A stretch of 33,487 bases of DNA from Acidobacteria bacterium 13_1_20CM_2_55_15. GTDB lineage: Bacteria > Acidobacteriota > Terriglobia > 20CM-2-55-15. A program made the position numbers and the translations under genes. The notes beneath the pieces are model-generated. The model saw only the letters and a program-made list of their open reading frames with translations, made no database searches and was not told the origin of the DNA. Position 1 is the first letter of the stretch, and each line of letters starts with the position of its first letter. Positions 22,409 through 30,449 of the stretch are shown here, piece by piece. The stretch covers positions 1 through 33,487 of the forward strand of contig MNKP01000055.1 in NCBI GenBank assembly GCA_001920875.1. The letters are read 5' to 3'.

Positions 22409-24116
22409 TCAATCCGTCAAGCTCGTCGATATTCAGTGGCTCAAAGGCGGTAGGAATTCGCACGACGGACTCTATGAAAAATGGAACGCATTTTCGCGCA
22501 TCCACGTGCGAGAACTGGGAAGCCAGCCGTTCGGATGGGGACTGAGCTCCCGGTATCGTGCGAAGCGAGAGATCGGCCAGCTCTATTTGGATATCGATTC
22601 CGGTGCGGCAACAGTGATCACGAAATTCGACGGAAATCTGAACGCCGTCGAGCATCTCAAATACGATGTGACGGCGCTTGCACATTACCTGCGAAACCCC
22701 ACGTCGGTTCTTGTGATTGGAATAGGAGGCGGCAGGGACATCCTGACTTCCTTGGCCTTCGGGCAGCGTCATGTGACCGGTGTTGAAATTAATCCCGATA
22801 TCCTTCGGCTTTTGACACGCCGGTTCGGGCAATATTCAGGCAGCCTGCAAAACAACCCAGACGTGACGTTGGTACATGATGAGGCAAGGAGTTATGTTGC
22901 CCGGTCGCTGGAAAGCTACGGCATCATTCAGGCGTCACTCATCGATACGTGGGCCGCTACGTCCGCGGGCGCGTACGTGCTCACGGAGAATGGACTCTAT
23001 ACCAAGGAAGCTTGGCTGACGTTTCTGACTCACCTGACTCCGGATGGCATTCTTACGATGTCCCGCTGGTACTATGAAGCTCAACCGGCAGAGATATTGA
23101 GACTGGCGGCGCTGGCGACGGCGTCGCTCATGGATATAGGAGTCGCCGATCCGCGCCAGCATGTCATCATCGTTCGCAACCAGGATGTTGCCACGATTAT
23201 GGTGGCAAAGCGTCCATTTTCCGCCGCCGACATCGATGCGGTGACGAAGATCTCGAAAGCGATGGAGTTCCAGCCGGTGCTCACACCCCGATTCGCCGAA
23301 CGGCCGGAATTCGAAGCTATTTCGACGCCCGGTCAATACGAGCATCTAATTCGTACATACCCGCTCAACATCGAAGCCCCAACGGACGATTCGCCGTTTT
23401 TCTTTCACATGCTTCGTGCGGGCGATTTGCTGAAGCGTTCAACATTTCAAGGGATGAATCAACTCAATCTGAGAGCTGTGAATGTCCTGGGCAGGTCGCT
23501 GGTGATCGTAAGCGGTTTGAGTGTCATCGCGATCATAGCTCCGCTTGTATTTCGCAGAAAAGTGGGTGAAGCGCGTTCCATCCGCTTGATGATTTACTTC
23601 GCCGCCATCGGGTTGGCCTTCATGATGGTTGAAATCGGACAGCTCGAGCGGCTGATCGTCTTTCTTGGACACCCAATTTACGGCCTGACCGTTGTGCTCT
23701 TCGTGCTTCTGTTGGCCTCCAGTTGCGGGAGCTTCTATTCGTCCCGTATGAGACCGTGGATGTGGCTGCTGCCGGTTGCGCTGGCGGCATTCATTTTCGC
23801 CAGTCCGTCGGTTACATACCAACTTACTGCCGCGTCAACGCCAGTACGGATTGCGGTTTCGGCGCTGTTGCTTTTTCCTTCCGGCTTCTTCATGGGAATG
23901 GCGTTCCCGTTGGGCATCAGTAAAGCTGTATCCGTGAATGAAGGCGCTCCGACGGCATGGTATTGGGGCGTTAACGGAGCATTTTCGGTCATTTCCTCGG
24001 TGCTCGCAGTTGCGGTAGCCGTATTCTGGGGCGTCACGGTGACGCTGCTAGTGGGATTGGGCGCATACATCCTAGCGTTGATTGCGCTAGGAGATTTAAA
24101 GTGGGAAATCACATGA
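22374..24116 (+). CDS. Spermidine-synthase-like methyltransferase domain with C-terminal membrane region (broken gene, 3' part)
   Basis: This 580-codon frame carries the rest of the protein begun at 21869. After about eight spurious residues come the family motif YEKWNAFSRI (34-43), a SAM or dcSAM-binding site VLVIGIGGGRD at 112-122 with acidic E138, DEARSY (169-174), and then six or so membrane segments (about 370-575), including FAAIGLAFMMVEIGQLERL. Related proteins fuse a spermidine-synthase fold to transporter-like helices; substrates are unknown. The polyamine role is not proven, because these membrane forms often lack the putrescine site. The first ATG at 22374 lies in another frame over the upstream fragment and is unlikely to be a natural start. 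The stop TGA (24114-24116) overlaps the ATG at 24113 of the M28 gene. Confidence 0.72.
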   Translation: MRVSRLSLGAINQSVKLVDIQWLKGGRNSHDGLYEKWNAFSRIHVRELGSQPFGWGLSSRYRAKREIGQLYLDIDSGAATVITKFDGNLNAVEHLKYDVTALAHYLRNPTSVLVIGIGGGRDILTSLAFGQRHVTGVEINPDILRLLTRRFGQYSGSLQNNPDVTLVHDEARSYVARSLESYGIIQASLIDTWAATSAGAYVLTENGLYTKEAWLTFLTHLTPDGILTMSRWYYEAQPAEILRLAALATASLMDIGVADPRQHVIIVRNQDVATIMVAKRPFSAADIDAVTKISKAMEFQPVLTPRFAERPEFEAISTPGQYEHLIRTYPLNIEAPTDDSPFFFHMLRAGDLLKRSTFQGMNQLNLRAVNVLGRSLVIVSGLSVIAIIAPLVFRRKVGEARSIRLMIYFAAIGLAFMMVEIGQLERLIVFLGHPIYGLTVVLFVLLLASSCGSFYSSRMRPWMWLLPVALAAFIFASPSVTYQLTAASTPVRIAVSALLLFPSGFFMGMAFPLGISKAVSVNEGAPTAWYWGVNGAFSVISSVLAVAVAVFWGVTVTLLVGLGAYILALIALGDLKWEIT

Positions 24117-25306
24117 AATGTGTTCAGAAGCTTTCATTATTCCTCGCCTCCCTCGTTCTTGCGCTGCTGACCCTGTCCGCCGTTTCCGTGGACCGGCTCA
24201 AGGGTCACGTGAGCTGGCTTGCAGATCCTGCACGCGAAGGCCGTCAAGCGTCGACAGCTGGGGCAGCGGCCGCTGCCGATTACATTGCGCAGCAGTTCAA
24301 AGAAATCGGCTGTGATGTCCAAATGCAAGACTTCGGTCGTATGCGGCGCAACGTCATCGGCCGTATCGGGACCGCGCAGCGCTATCTTCTCTTCGGTGCT
24401 CATTATGACGGGCAGGGGCCCGGTATGCCATCCGCCAGCGACAACGCGGCCGGTGTTGCGGTGATCATAGAAATCATGCGCGAGCTGAAAGCAAAAGAGC
24501 TGCCGGTATCCCTCGTTGCTGTTGCCTTCGATGATGAAGAGCAGGGCTTGAACGGCTCACGCTACTATTCCGATCATCCTCCTTATCCACTCGAGAACAC
24601 GCAGGCTGCCCTAATCTTCGACACGCTGGGCCGGCCATTCATGGATCTGGCAACGTGGACGATGTTTGTTCTGGGCGCGGAATACTCGAAGGAACTCGCC
24701 GCTGTGATTCAAAAACGGTCGCGTCCCGAGATGCTGGTTGCCGGCACCGATTTGATCGGTCCTCGGAGCGATTTCGCGCCGTTTGCCGTGAAGCACGTGC
24801 CTTACTTGTTCTTCAGTCACGCGACTCACAAGGATTACCACGGTCCGGGTGATACGGCCGACCGTGTCAACTATGCGAAGCTCGCGGAGGACGCGAGCTT
24901 CATTTCACTCATCGCCGAAGACATTGCGCGTCTTCCGGCGCAGCCGAAATATCTGACCGAACCGGTGTACCCGCCAGGCGAATCGGCTTCCCTCGAAAAT
25001 GAGCTTCAACTCGTAGAGAAGGAACGCAGCGATGTACCACAAGCCTTTCGTTTGATGTTTGACGACTTCAGAGCGCGTTTGAAATCCGATAGCAGTCGCG
25101 AGGTCCGGCGCATCGCCACAAGTGTGCTGCTGGCGTTGGCCACGCCGCGCTTGTCGTCCTTCATGCTCAGCTTTTTCATCGGCCCTTATTACGAACGCGA
25201 AAATCGCTCCGAACTTGCTGTGGCCGCTTACGAAGAAGCCTTGAAATGGACATCCGATGCCGCCGAGCGCCGCGACCTGGAAGAGAAGATTCGGGCATTG
25301 AGGTAA
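24101..25306 (+). CDS. Exported M28-family zinc peptidase
   Basis: This 401-residue protein has an N-terminal signal or anchor (about 6-28) and an M28 domain (about 30-285). The two-zinc site is complete: H101 and D103 in GAHYDG, bridging D114 in SASDNAAG, EE at 146-147 in DDEEQGLNGS, D174 in FDTLG and H247 in KDYHGPGDT. M28 enzymes are aminopeptidases or glutaminyl-cyclase-like; the N-terminal signal places this one outside the cytoplasm. A helical C-terminal extension (about 300-400), partly TPR-like, is extra. GTG 24101 has AGGAG 7 bases upstream; ATG 24113 forms an ATGA overlap with the preceding stop and has GGGA 6 bases upstream. Either is credible. Its own stop lies in the hairpin 25301-25323. 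Confidence 0.88.
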   Translation: MGNHMKCVQKLSLFLASLVLALLTLSAVSVDRLKGHVSWLADPAREGRQASTAGAAAAADYIAQQFKEIGCDVQMQDFGRMRRNVIGRIGTAQRYLLFGAHYDGQGPGMPSASDNAAGVAVIIEIMRELKAKELPVSLVAVAFDDEEQGLNGSRYYSDHPPYPLENTQAALIFDTLGRPFMDLATWTMFVLGAEYSKELAAVIQKRSRPEMLVAGTDLIGPRSDFAPFAVKHVPYLFFSHATHKDYHGPGDTADRVNYAKLAEDASFISLIAEDIARLPAQPKYLTEPVYPPGESASLENELQLVEKERSDVPQAFRLMFDDFRARLKSDSSREVRRIATSVLLALATPRLSSFMLSFFIGPYYERENRSELAVAAYEEALKWTSDAAERRDLEEKIRALR

Positions 25307-25323
25307 TTTCCCCCGAATTACCT
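25301..25323. terminator. Hairpin carrying both stop codons of the converging M28 and regulator genes
   Basis: AGGTAATT (25301-25308) pairs perfectly with AATTACCT (25316-25323) around a 7-base loop TCCCCCG. The TAA at 25304-25306 ends the M28 peptidase gene, and its mirror at 25318-25320 ends the response-regulator gene. The genes are only 11 bp apart. The stem is short and partly AT-rich, so it is a weak terminator at best. Confidence 0.5.
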
Positions 25324-26007
25324 TCCGAAGCGGTATCCCTGGCCGTGGACGGTCACAATGTGTCTGGGGTTTTTGGGGTCGTCTTCGATTTTTTGTCTTA
25401 ACCACGCGATGTGGACATCTACTGTCCGCGTCAACGGAATCGACTTGTAGCCCCATACTTCCTGCAGCAGTTCATCGCGCGACAATATGGTGCCCTTGCG
25501 TTCGATCAGGTACCGTAGCAGGCGCGCTTCGCGTTCTCCCAGGGCGGTTGACTTTCCGTTCTTGGTCAGTTCGGATCTTGCGAAGTCGACGTGAATGCCA
25601 TCGAAGTCGTACGACTTCAGCTGGTTTCGTGCTCCTCGAGAAGCGCGGCGCAGCAACGCTTCGATGCGGGCTTCGAGTTCCGGTGTTTCAAACGGCTTCG
25701 TCAGGTAATCGTCGCTGCCGGCCTTAAAACCCTGTACCTTATTGTTCAGTTCGTTGCGCGCAGTCAGCATGAGGACAGGTGCGTTCACTCCGTTCTCTCG
25801 GAGACACCTGCAGACCTCGAATCCATCGCGGGACGGGAGCATCACATCGAGAATGATGAGATCAAATGGATTCTTGGTCGCAAGTTCCTGGCCCTCGACG
25901 CCGTCGCCGGAACTTTCAACCAAATAACCATCGCTCCGGAGAAGATCCGTTAACGTGCGGCGGAGGTTCGGTTCGTCCTCGACGAGAAGTATTCGAGCGT
26001 GATTCAT
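25318..26007 (-). CDS. OmpR/PhoB-family response regulator
   Basis: This 229-residue regulator has a receiver domain (1-115; acidic E10/D11, phosphoacceptor D54 in LIILDVMLP, T82, K104) and a C-terminal winged-helix DNA-binding domain (about 132-229) with ERKGTILSRDELLQEVWG and the recognition-helix region TRTVDVHIAWLRQKI. It overlaps the stop of the histidine kinase gene by ATGA (26004-26007), so the two are translationally coupled and almost certainly cognate. Targets are unknown; the pattern ending VHGQGYRF is standard for the family. It converges on the M28 peptidase gene. Confidence 0.95.
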   Translation of the reverse strand: MNHARILLVEDEPNLRRTLTDLLRSDGYLVESSGDGVEGQELATKNPFDLIILDVMLPSRDGFEVCRCLRENGVNAPVLMLTARNELNNKVQGFKAGSDDYLTKPFETPELEARIEALLRRASRGARNQLKSYDFDGIHVDFARSELTKNGKSTALGEREARLLRYLIERKGTILSRDELLQEVWGYKSIPLTRTVDVHIAWLRQKIEDDPKNPRHIVTVHGQGYRFGR

Positions 26008-27782
26008 TGGGCTATCGGGATATGCAGTGTGAAACGCGCGCCTCCCCCAGACGCCGGATTGTAGGTTACCCGGGCGTTTTGCGCCTGCATGATGCGTTTG
26101 ACGAGATGCAGGCCCAATCCGTTTCCCGGAACATTGGAGCCGACTCTCGCGCCGCGGTAGAACGCTTCGAATAAGTGGCGCTCATCGGCGGGGTCGATTC
26201 CCGGACCACGGTCGGTAACGCTGAGCCGGACTTCTTTCGAACGCGCATCCATTTCTGTGGTGATTTCGATATGCGCTTTGTTACTCGTCTTACCGTATTT
26301 CAAAGCATTGCTCAGGAGATTTTGTAGGCACTGCACCAGGGCAGGGGCGTCTGCAAGAACGGGCGGCAATTCCGGATCGATATGCGTCGTGAGATCGCAC
26401 TGGTCGATCTCGGTCGCGGGACTCAGATTGGCGACTGCGCGATCGATGATTTCATTCACATCGACGGGAGCGACATTATATTTTTTCCGGCCGGACTGCG
26501 TTTCCGAATATAACAGGACCTGATCCACCATGTCGGAAAGACGCCGGGCTTCGTCTTGAACAATGGTGGCGTATTGTTCAACGCCCTCTTTATCCTGCAC
26601 GATGCCGCGGCGCAGATTGTAAGCCGCCGATCGAATCACCGCCAAAGGGGTGCGAAGTTCATGTGAAACCCCGGCCGCAAATTCCATCTGGAGCCGGCCC
26701 AGCGTTCGCGCGCGCTGGCTCGAAATCACAAGGGTAATCAGTCCGGCGCCCAGCACCAGCAGTACTCCGAAACTGATCGCCCAATTCCGTTTCCGCAACT
26801 GTTCAACGGCGCGTTCGAGGGATCCCGCTCGATGCTTTACCAGCAGCGTCCACGGCTGCGAAAGCATCGTTGATTGAAATGCGCCCCGTAGGAACGGCCC
26901 TGGGCCGCGGGGACGGCCGCTGCCCCGCCGTGCCTCGCCCGGCTGCGGAGGTGGAGCTCCGAAGAGGAAAACCGACACATCGGGTGTGGCCATGTCATTC
27001 GCCGTCCACTGGCCTTGCGAGGAATACAAGATCTGTGAATGGTCCGCACCTGCCGCAACCGCCACACGGTAACCGAACTTGTCGGGGGAAGAAAAGTGTC
27101 TCTCGACCAATGGCGGAACAATTTCCTTTAGAAGAATTTCCGGATCTAATTCGGCGACCAGTGCGCCTTCGATACGCCCGGCTATTCCGGGTCCACCGCC
27201 CGGACCACGCGGACGAAAATCGTCCGGACGCCGGGGTCGAAAGTTTTTTTCATCACGCGGGCCGAATTCTTCTGGACGCGGTCTGCCAAACGGAGGGCCA
27301 CCTCTAAAGATCGGGACCAGCAGTGTCACTGTTTCGGCCACCCCTGAAAAATTCAGCGGCCCAGGCCGAAACCGGTCTCGTAAATTGGCGAACTGTTGCG
27401 GGAGCGGCGCCGGTTCCAGACTGCCTGATCGCATGTCCAATTTGTAAAAATCCGGGCTGGCATTGGGAGACGTTCGAATCAGACTGATCGAACGAATGAG
27501 TCGCGGATAAGAGGCGCCGTCCAACCAGGACTGATACCGCTGAAGGACGGCACCTCCATCTTCAGGGAAGCCCTCGCGGATCTGGAATGACATCGCCGTC
27601 CGGGCCAACTCGGCATCGAAGTCGGAAGCAAATCCATCGGATGCCGCACGGACGCTGCTTTCCAGCCGGTCGCGCTCAGCAGCGCTGACCTCGCCAATCC
27701 AGCGGTACTGAACAATTGCCAAGGCAGGAAGAAGAATCAGCAGCAGGCCAACTAAAATGACACTGGACTTGGGACGGGACAT
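26004..27782 (-). CDS. Membrane sensor histidine kinase with Pro/Arg-rich periplasmic insert
   Basis: This 592-residue kinase has two membrane spans (about 8-26 and 335-355) around a large periplasmic sensor region, then the HisKA box FAAGVSHELRTPLAV (phosphoacceptor H374) and an HATPase domain with the N box LQNLLSNALKYG, G1 box DRGPGIDP and G2 box GNGLGLHLVKRI. The sensor region contains an unusual Pro/Arg/Gly-rich stretch (about 160-200) with repeats like EEFGPR, NFRPR and DDFRPR, and a second one near 278-300. ATG 27782 is preferred to an upstream in-frame GTG at 27806, because it begins the positively charged segment before the first span. It is coupled to the OmpR-type regulator by ATGA. 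The signal sensed is unknown. Confidence 0.93.
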   Translation of the reverse strand: MSRPKSSVILVGLLLILLPALAIVQYRWIGEVSAAERDRLESSVRAASDGFASDFDAELARTAMSFQIREGFPEDGGAVLQRYQSWLDGASYPRLIRSISLIRTSPNASPDFYKLDMRSGSLEPAPLPQQFANLRDRFRPGPLNFSGVAETVTLLVPIFRGGPPFGRPRPEEFGPRDEKNFRPRRPDDFRPRGPGGGPGIAGRIEGALVAELDPEILLKEIVPPLVERHFSSPDKFGYRVAVAAGADHSQILYSSQGQWTANDMATPDVSVFLFGAPPPQPGEARRGSGRPRGPGPFLRGAFQSTMLSQPWTLLVKHRAGSLERAVEQLRKRNWAISFGVLLVLGAGLITLVISSQRARTLGRLQMEFAAGVSHELRTPLAVIRSAAYNLRRGIVQDKEGVEQYATIVQDEARRLSDMVDQVLLYSETQSGRKKYNVAPVDVNEIIDRAVANLSPATEIDQCDLTTHIDPELPPVLADAPALVQCLQNLLSNALKYGKTSNKAHIEITTEMDARSKEVRLSVTDRGPGIDPADERHLFEAFYRGARVGSNVPGNGLGLHLVKRIMQAQNARVTYNPASGGGARFTLHIPIAQ

Positions 27783-27835
27783 TAACCGGATTATATTCGG
27801 CCGCACGAGAGCAGGCGGTGTAAAAACTTGTTAAT

Positions 27836-27889
27836 ATTCCCCTCCTCGCGGAGGGCAATAATATACTTGCCCTCTGCGAGGAGGGGAAT
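27836..27889. repeat. Short palindromic repeat, relative of the MITE-like element
   Basis: ATTCCCCTCCTCGCGGAGGGCAA (27836-27858, first 20 bases ATTCCCCTCCTCGCGGAGGG) is mirrored at 27867-27889 with one mismatch around an 8-base AT-rich loop. Its ends share ATTCCCCTCCTCGCAGAGG with the terminal repeats of the element at 32725-32916. It lies 3 bp after the yjbQ stop and before the histidine kinase gene. Confidence 0.75.
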
Positions 27890-27891
27890 GT

Positions 27892-28311
27892 CTATTCACC
27901 AATAATCTTAATGAGCACCCGCTTCTTCCGTCTCCCGTCGAATTCTCCGTAGAAGATCTGCTCCCACGGTCCAAAGTCAAACTTGCCATTCGTAACGGCA
28001 ACCACGACTTCGCGCCCCATCACCTGGCGCTTGATATGCGCATCGGCGTTATCCTCGCCGGTGTCATTGTGGCGATAATGGCTCACCGGCTCATGAGGTA
28101 CAAGCCGTTCCAGAAAGTCATCGTAATCTTTCAGCAGCCCCGATTCGTCGTCATTGATGTAGACGCTCGCGCTGATGTGCATCGGGTTCACCAGGCATAA
28201 ACCTTCCTTCACGCCGCTTTTCTTCAACGCTGCTTCAACCTGTGGCGTGATGTTGATGTACGCCCGCCGCGTCTTCGTTTCAAACGTCAATTCTTCGCGA
28301 TAAGATTTCAT
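27892..28311 (-). CDS. yjbQ: YjbQ-family protein (UPF0047)
   Basis: This 139-residue protein matches the YjbQ/UPF0047 family in length and motifs: [32 protein letters not shown], the [10 protein letters not shown] loop and the [13 protein letters not shown] tail. Members are small trimeric proteins with a conserved His/Asp/Glu site; weak thiamin-phosphate-synthase activity has been reported for the E. coli protein, but the true role is unsettled. ATG 28311 is chosen because AAGGG (28324-28320) lies 8 bases upstream and the product then has family length; an in-frame upstream start at 28386 would add 25 unrelated residues. Its first 32 bases overlap the end of the frameshifted gene upstream. 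A palindromic repeat follows 3 bp after its stop. Confidence 0.92.
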   Translation of the reverse strand: MKSYREELTFETKTRRAYINITPQVEAALKKSGVKEGLCLVNPMHISASVYINDDESGLLKDYDDFLERLVPHEPVSHYRHNDTGEDNADAHIKRQVMGREVVVAVTNGKFDFGPWEQIFYGEFDGRRKKRVLIKIIGE

Positions 28312-29064
28312 GCGCTGATCCCTTCGAGATGAGTTGGAGTTGACCATTCGATCGTACCAGCACAGCAGGAATGGGGCGACTGGCAACGTCGTCGACGGAT
28401 GGCTCGAACCATTCCATCATGCTGGAAGATGGATCGAGATCTCGAAGCGCGATGGCGAGCCTCTCCGCGTGGCCCCGCGTTCCAATGATCAGCACCGAGC
28501 CGCCGATGATCTCAGCTTCAGGTTCAAGATGAGCCGGAACATTGGCGATGAGGTCGTTTGTCCTATTCGAGCCGCGGGACGCGCGGTGGAGAATCGCCAG
28601 CGCATTGGTTGAAATCCAATCCTTGAGAACGGAAAACCGAATGTGCGGATCCCGGCGGAAGACCTCTCTCCGAAGGCGGACGTAATCGCCAATTTCGGTT
28701 TTCCACTCGCGGTTTTTCGGCTCTTCTGCCAGCCGCGAAACCGTGTCTAGAGTTGTGGAAATGCTATCGAGCGTCTTCGCGAGCCGCTCTTCTTGATAGT
28801 CGATGTGATCGCGCAGACGGCGGTTTCAATCTGCATGGCAATGTTCTGCAAAGAGCGCGCGTCGGACTCCACGCTTCGGACCAAAGAAGTGAAGTCCGGC
28901 TGCAGTTTGCTGAACTGTTCGACGGCCGAAATCACGTGCTCGAATTTTTCCCGCAGAGCAGCATATGCCGCACGCATTTGAAAAATGGAATAGAGCACAG
29001 AGATGCCGATGGCAGCGGTCACCGCCAGGGTTGCAAACTGGATGATGGCTTCAAGAGAAAACAA
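28280..29064 (-). pseudogene. Frameshifted membrane-anchored coiled-coil protein
   Basis: No single frame spans this gene, but two join into one protein of about 260 residues. From TTG 29064 the first frame gives a membrane span (about 5-28, FATLAVTAAIGISVLYSIF) and a helical coiled-coil-like region to ...IETAVC near 28820. There the frame must shift by one base; the second frame then runs on as RDHIDYQEERLAKTLDSIS (28817 leftward), through EIGDYVRLRREVFRRDPHI and a domain with GGSVLIIGTRGHAERLAIAL, to TGA at 28280. Without the shift the first frame ends at 28747. One missing base near TCTGCGCGATC would explain it. The tail overlaps yjbQ by 32 bases. I recognise no family. Assembly error, recent mutation and programmed shifting are all open. 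Confidence 0.6.
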
Positions 29065-29080
29065 AGACCGTTACCGTCCC

Positions 29081-29110
29081 CTGTCTATATATATCTAACA
29101 CGCTAGACAG
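29081..29110. promoter_or_regulatory. Inverted repeat in the divergent gap, possible operator
   Basis: CTGTCTA (29081-29087) and TAGACAG (29104-29110) form a 7-bp inverted repeat around an AT-rich stretch TATATATCTAACACGC. It lies between the divergent frameshifted gene and the SGNH hydrolase gene, close to where the -35 of the latter would be. An operator is possible; chance is also possible. Confidence 0.25.
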
Positions 29111-29130
29111 AAACGGTCCCACTTCGGGGG

Positions 29131-29136
29131 TATAAT
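29131..29136 (+). promoter_or_regulatory. Candidate -10 element of the SGNH hydrolase gene
   Basis: A perfect TATAAT at 29131-29136 would start transcription near 29143, about 29 bases before the ATG. The expected -35 place (29108-29113) reads CAGAAA, so activation by a regulator or a different sigma factor would be needed. Confidence 0.35.
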
Positions 29137-29171
29137 CGCGCCTGCAAAGACTCGAGACGATTGGAGGCCGT

Positions 29172-30449
29172 ATGAAATTGCGAAATTGGCTCGTTGTCCT
29201 GACAGCGACTCTGCTATTCGTCCAGATTGCGGAGGCACAAGACCATTGGGTTACGACCTGGGCTGCGGCGCCACAAGCCCGCCTGCAGGCTCCGTTGGGG
29301 GGACAGCGTGGAGGACCTGCGCCGCCGGCAAATGCCGCGCCGGCTTCTTTCAACGATCAGACGATTCGCATGATCGTGCATACGAGTCTGGGAGGACGGC
29401 GGGCGCGTGTCACGCTGTCAAACGCATTCGGCAACAGCCCACTCACGATCGGCGCTGTGCATGTCGCGTTGCGAAGCCGGGAATCAGCGATCGTTGCGGG
29501 ATCCGATCGAGCTCTGGCGTTTAATGGAAAGCCGGGTGTTACGATTGCGCCCGGCGCCCACGTCATGAGTGATGCCGTCGATCTGGATGTGCCTCAGCTC
29601 GGGGATCTTGCAATTAGCATCTATGTTCCGGGGGATAGCGGCCAGCTCACGCTCCACAACACCGGCCTGCATACGACGTATATTGCAAAAGGGAACGTCA
29701 TCTCAGAATCGGTGTTCAACGATGCTGTCACTACCCGATCCTATTATTGGGTAACCGGCATCGACGTCGTAGCGCCCGCGGATGCCGCAGCCATCGTGGC
29801 TTTCGGCGACTCCATTACGGACGGCTCGACATCCACTCCCGATGCCAATCGAAGCTGGCCCAGCTTTCTCGCCGAGCGCATCCTGTCTACGCCGGGCGCT
29901 GCCAAGCTGGCGGTGTTGAATGAGGGCATCGCAGGAAATCGCGTTCTCGCCGACGGCGCCGGAGTGAATGCCCTGGCACGATTCGACCGTGACGTCTTAA
30001 GCCAGGCCGGCGTCAAGTGGCTTTTCATCATGGAAAGCATCAACGACATCGGCCAGACCACGCGCGCCAACGCTACCGCCGGTCCGCCGGTTACGCCGGA
30101 TGATCTGATCGGCGCATTAAAGCAGATGGTCGAGCGGGCACATACGCACGGTATCAAAGTGATCGGCTGCACGCTGACACCTTACGAAGGCGCCGCTTAC
30201 TACAGTGAGCAAGGCGAAGAAATTCGGCTGGCCGTCAATCGCTGGATACGGACCGGCGGCGTGTTCGATGCCATTGTCGACTACGATGCCGTCACCCGTG
30301 ATCCGGCGAATCCTAAAGTCTTCAAAGCGGGATTCAATGATGGCGACCACCTGCATCCGAATGATGCCGGTTACAAGGCCATGGCGAATTCAATCGATCT
30401 CAGGATTTTCGGCGGGAAGAGTGTCTCGGCCGCGGCGAAGAAGAACTAA
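29172..30449 (+). CDS. Exported SGNH/GDSL-type esterase or lipase
   Basis: This 425-residue protein has a signal peptide ending AEAQ (near 23), an N-terminal beta domain (about 25-200) and an SGNH hydrolase domain (about 205-410). Block I is FGDSITDG with nucleophile S214, block II GIAGNR (G255), block III ESIND (N291) and block V DHLHPND (D392, H395). The family hydrolyses esters, commonly acetyl groups on polysaccharides or lipids; the two-domain layout is common among secreted acidobacterial and actinobacterial esterases, from memory. GGAGG (29163-29167) lies 4 bases before ATG 29172. Its last 60 bases overlap the 3' end of the HupE/UreJ-like gene on the other strand, so the two mRNAs are complementary there. 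Confidence 0.93.
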   Translation: MKLRNWLVVLTATLLFVQIAEAQDHWVTTWAAAPQARLQAPLGGQRGGPAPPANAAPASFNDQTIRMIVHTSLGGRRARVTLSNAFGNSPLTIGAVHVALRSRESAIVAGSDRALAFNGKPGVTIAPGAHVMSDAVDLDVPQLGDLAISIYVPGDSGQLTLHNTGLHTTYIAKGNVISESVFNDAVTTRSYYWVTGIDVVAPADAAAIVAFGDSITDGSTSTPDANRSWPSFLAERILSTPGAAKLAVLNEGIAGNRVLADGAGVNALARFDRDVLSQAGVKWLFIMESINDIGQTTRANATAGPPVTPDDLIGALKQMVERAHTHGIKVIGCTLTPYEGAAYYSEQGEEIRLAVNRWIRTGGVFDAIVDYDAVTRDPANPKVFKAGFNDGDHLHPNDAGYKAMANSIDLRIFGGKSVSAAAKKN

